Positions 7,096-7,223 of a stretch of 7,223 bases of DNA are shown here, piece after piece. Both the position numbers and the translations under genes were made by a program. Below the pieces are notes generated by a model. It saw only the letters and a list, made by a program, of their open reading frames with translations. It ran no database searches and was not told the origin of the DNA. Each line of letters begins with the position of its first letter. The first letter of the stretch is position 1. Source of the stretch: JBIOUF01 sp044866695 (GTDB lineage: Bacteria > Actinomycetota > Actinomycetes > Propionibacteriales > Nocardioidaceae); assembly GCA_044866695.1 (NCBI GenBank), contig JBIOUF010000001.1, positions 1 to 7,223 of the forward strand, given 5' to 3'.

Positions 7096-7223
7096 CGAGC
7101 CGTCAATCCTGGTCGGTCGAGCCGTCAATGTTGGTCGCTCGACCCGTGGATCTTGGTGCGTTCCCGGGGTCAACGCGATCACTGGCTCGGCCCGCAAGGA
7201 TTGACGGCTCGGCGCGCAAGAGT
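7093..7223. repeat. Dyad-symmetric cluster of 22-bp repeat units, cut by the right edge
   Basis: Three direct 22-bp units lie end to end at 7096-7117, 7118-7139 and 7140-7161. The first two begin with the identical core CGAGCCGTCAAT, and the third is diverged (CGACCCGTGGAT). Inverted copies follow: a good one at 7190-7211, a decayed one at 7168-7189 keeping only its CGAGCC end, and part of another at 7212-7223. CGCCGAGCCGTCAATCCT (7093-7110) pairs perfectly over 18 bp with 7197-7214, across an 86-nt interval. Both arms keep the 22-bp phase about one centre between 7153 and 7154. Nothing here looks coding. It could be a family of intergenic palindromic repeats, a small non-autonomous mobile element, or a protein-binding array. 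I cannot name the family. Confidence 0.8.

Noticed and set aside
5715..7106. 463-codon minus-strand open frame opposite adnB
   Set aside because: It is antisense to the nuclease half of adnB, has a Gly/Arg/Val-rich composition with no motif, and is a consequence of GC-rich codon use. Similar antisense frames at 1113-2366, 1727-2701, 2698-3726 and 4413-5510 were rejected for the same reason.
5801..7204. 467-codon plus-strand frame running from adnB through its stop into the repeat region
   Set aside because: It is out of frame with the adnB motifs and Arg/Pro-rich; its tail crosses the 22-bp repeats, where no coding signal is visible.
7093..7214. Intrinsic terminator formed by the 18-bp inverted match
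   Set aside because: The loop would be 86 nt and no U-tract follows the stem.
7096..7223. CRISPR array
   Set aside because: The 22-bp units abut without spacers, diverge from one another, and appear in both orientations. No cas gene is in the window.

Overview
The window is very GC-rich (44 of 60 bases, about 73%, in the one line I counted, 601-660), with codons that strongly favour G or C at the third position. This, together with a tandem pair of UvrD-motor/RecB-nuclease genes, points to an actinobacterium. The pair is recognisable as adnA-adnB, the DNA double-strand-break resection machine described from mycobacteria and regarded as a signature of Actinomycetales. I cannot fix the genus. 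The gene neighbours and the repeat at the right edge do not look mycobacterial to me, but that is an impression only.

Layout: (1) Bases 1-314, minus strand, hold the first 104 codons of a small hydrophobic membrane protein that runs off the left edge, preceded by a perfect AGGAGG ribosome binding site. (2) Bases 315-477 are a divergent intergenic region with a 9-bp inverted repeat (402-410/425-433) and no promoter I can recognise. (3) Bases 478-3768, plus strand, are adnA. (4) Bases 3765-7067, plus strand, are adnB, starting on a GTG that overlaps the adnA stop (GTGA), so the subunits are probably translationally coupled. (5) Bases 7068-7223 carry no gene. They hold a C-rich, G-poor stretch and then a dyad-symmetric cluster of 22-bp repeat units that continues past the right edge.

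Together the two large proteins should form a heterodimer that binds free duplex ends, translocates 3' to 5' on one strand with an AdnB-led motor, and cuts the unwound strands with two RecB-type nuclease domains to prepare ends for homologous recombination. All superfamily-1 helicase motifs and both nuclease active sites are visible and intact by eye. Only AdnA carries the four cysteines expected for an iron-sulfur cluster in its nuclease domain.

Most of the window is therefore a known system in good condition rather than a new one. The parts least explained by known genes are the phased 22-bp repeat cluster at the right edge, a 27-bp in-frame tandem duplication inside adnA, and the inverted repeat between the divergent genes.
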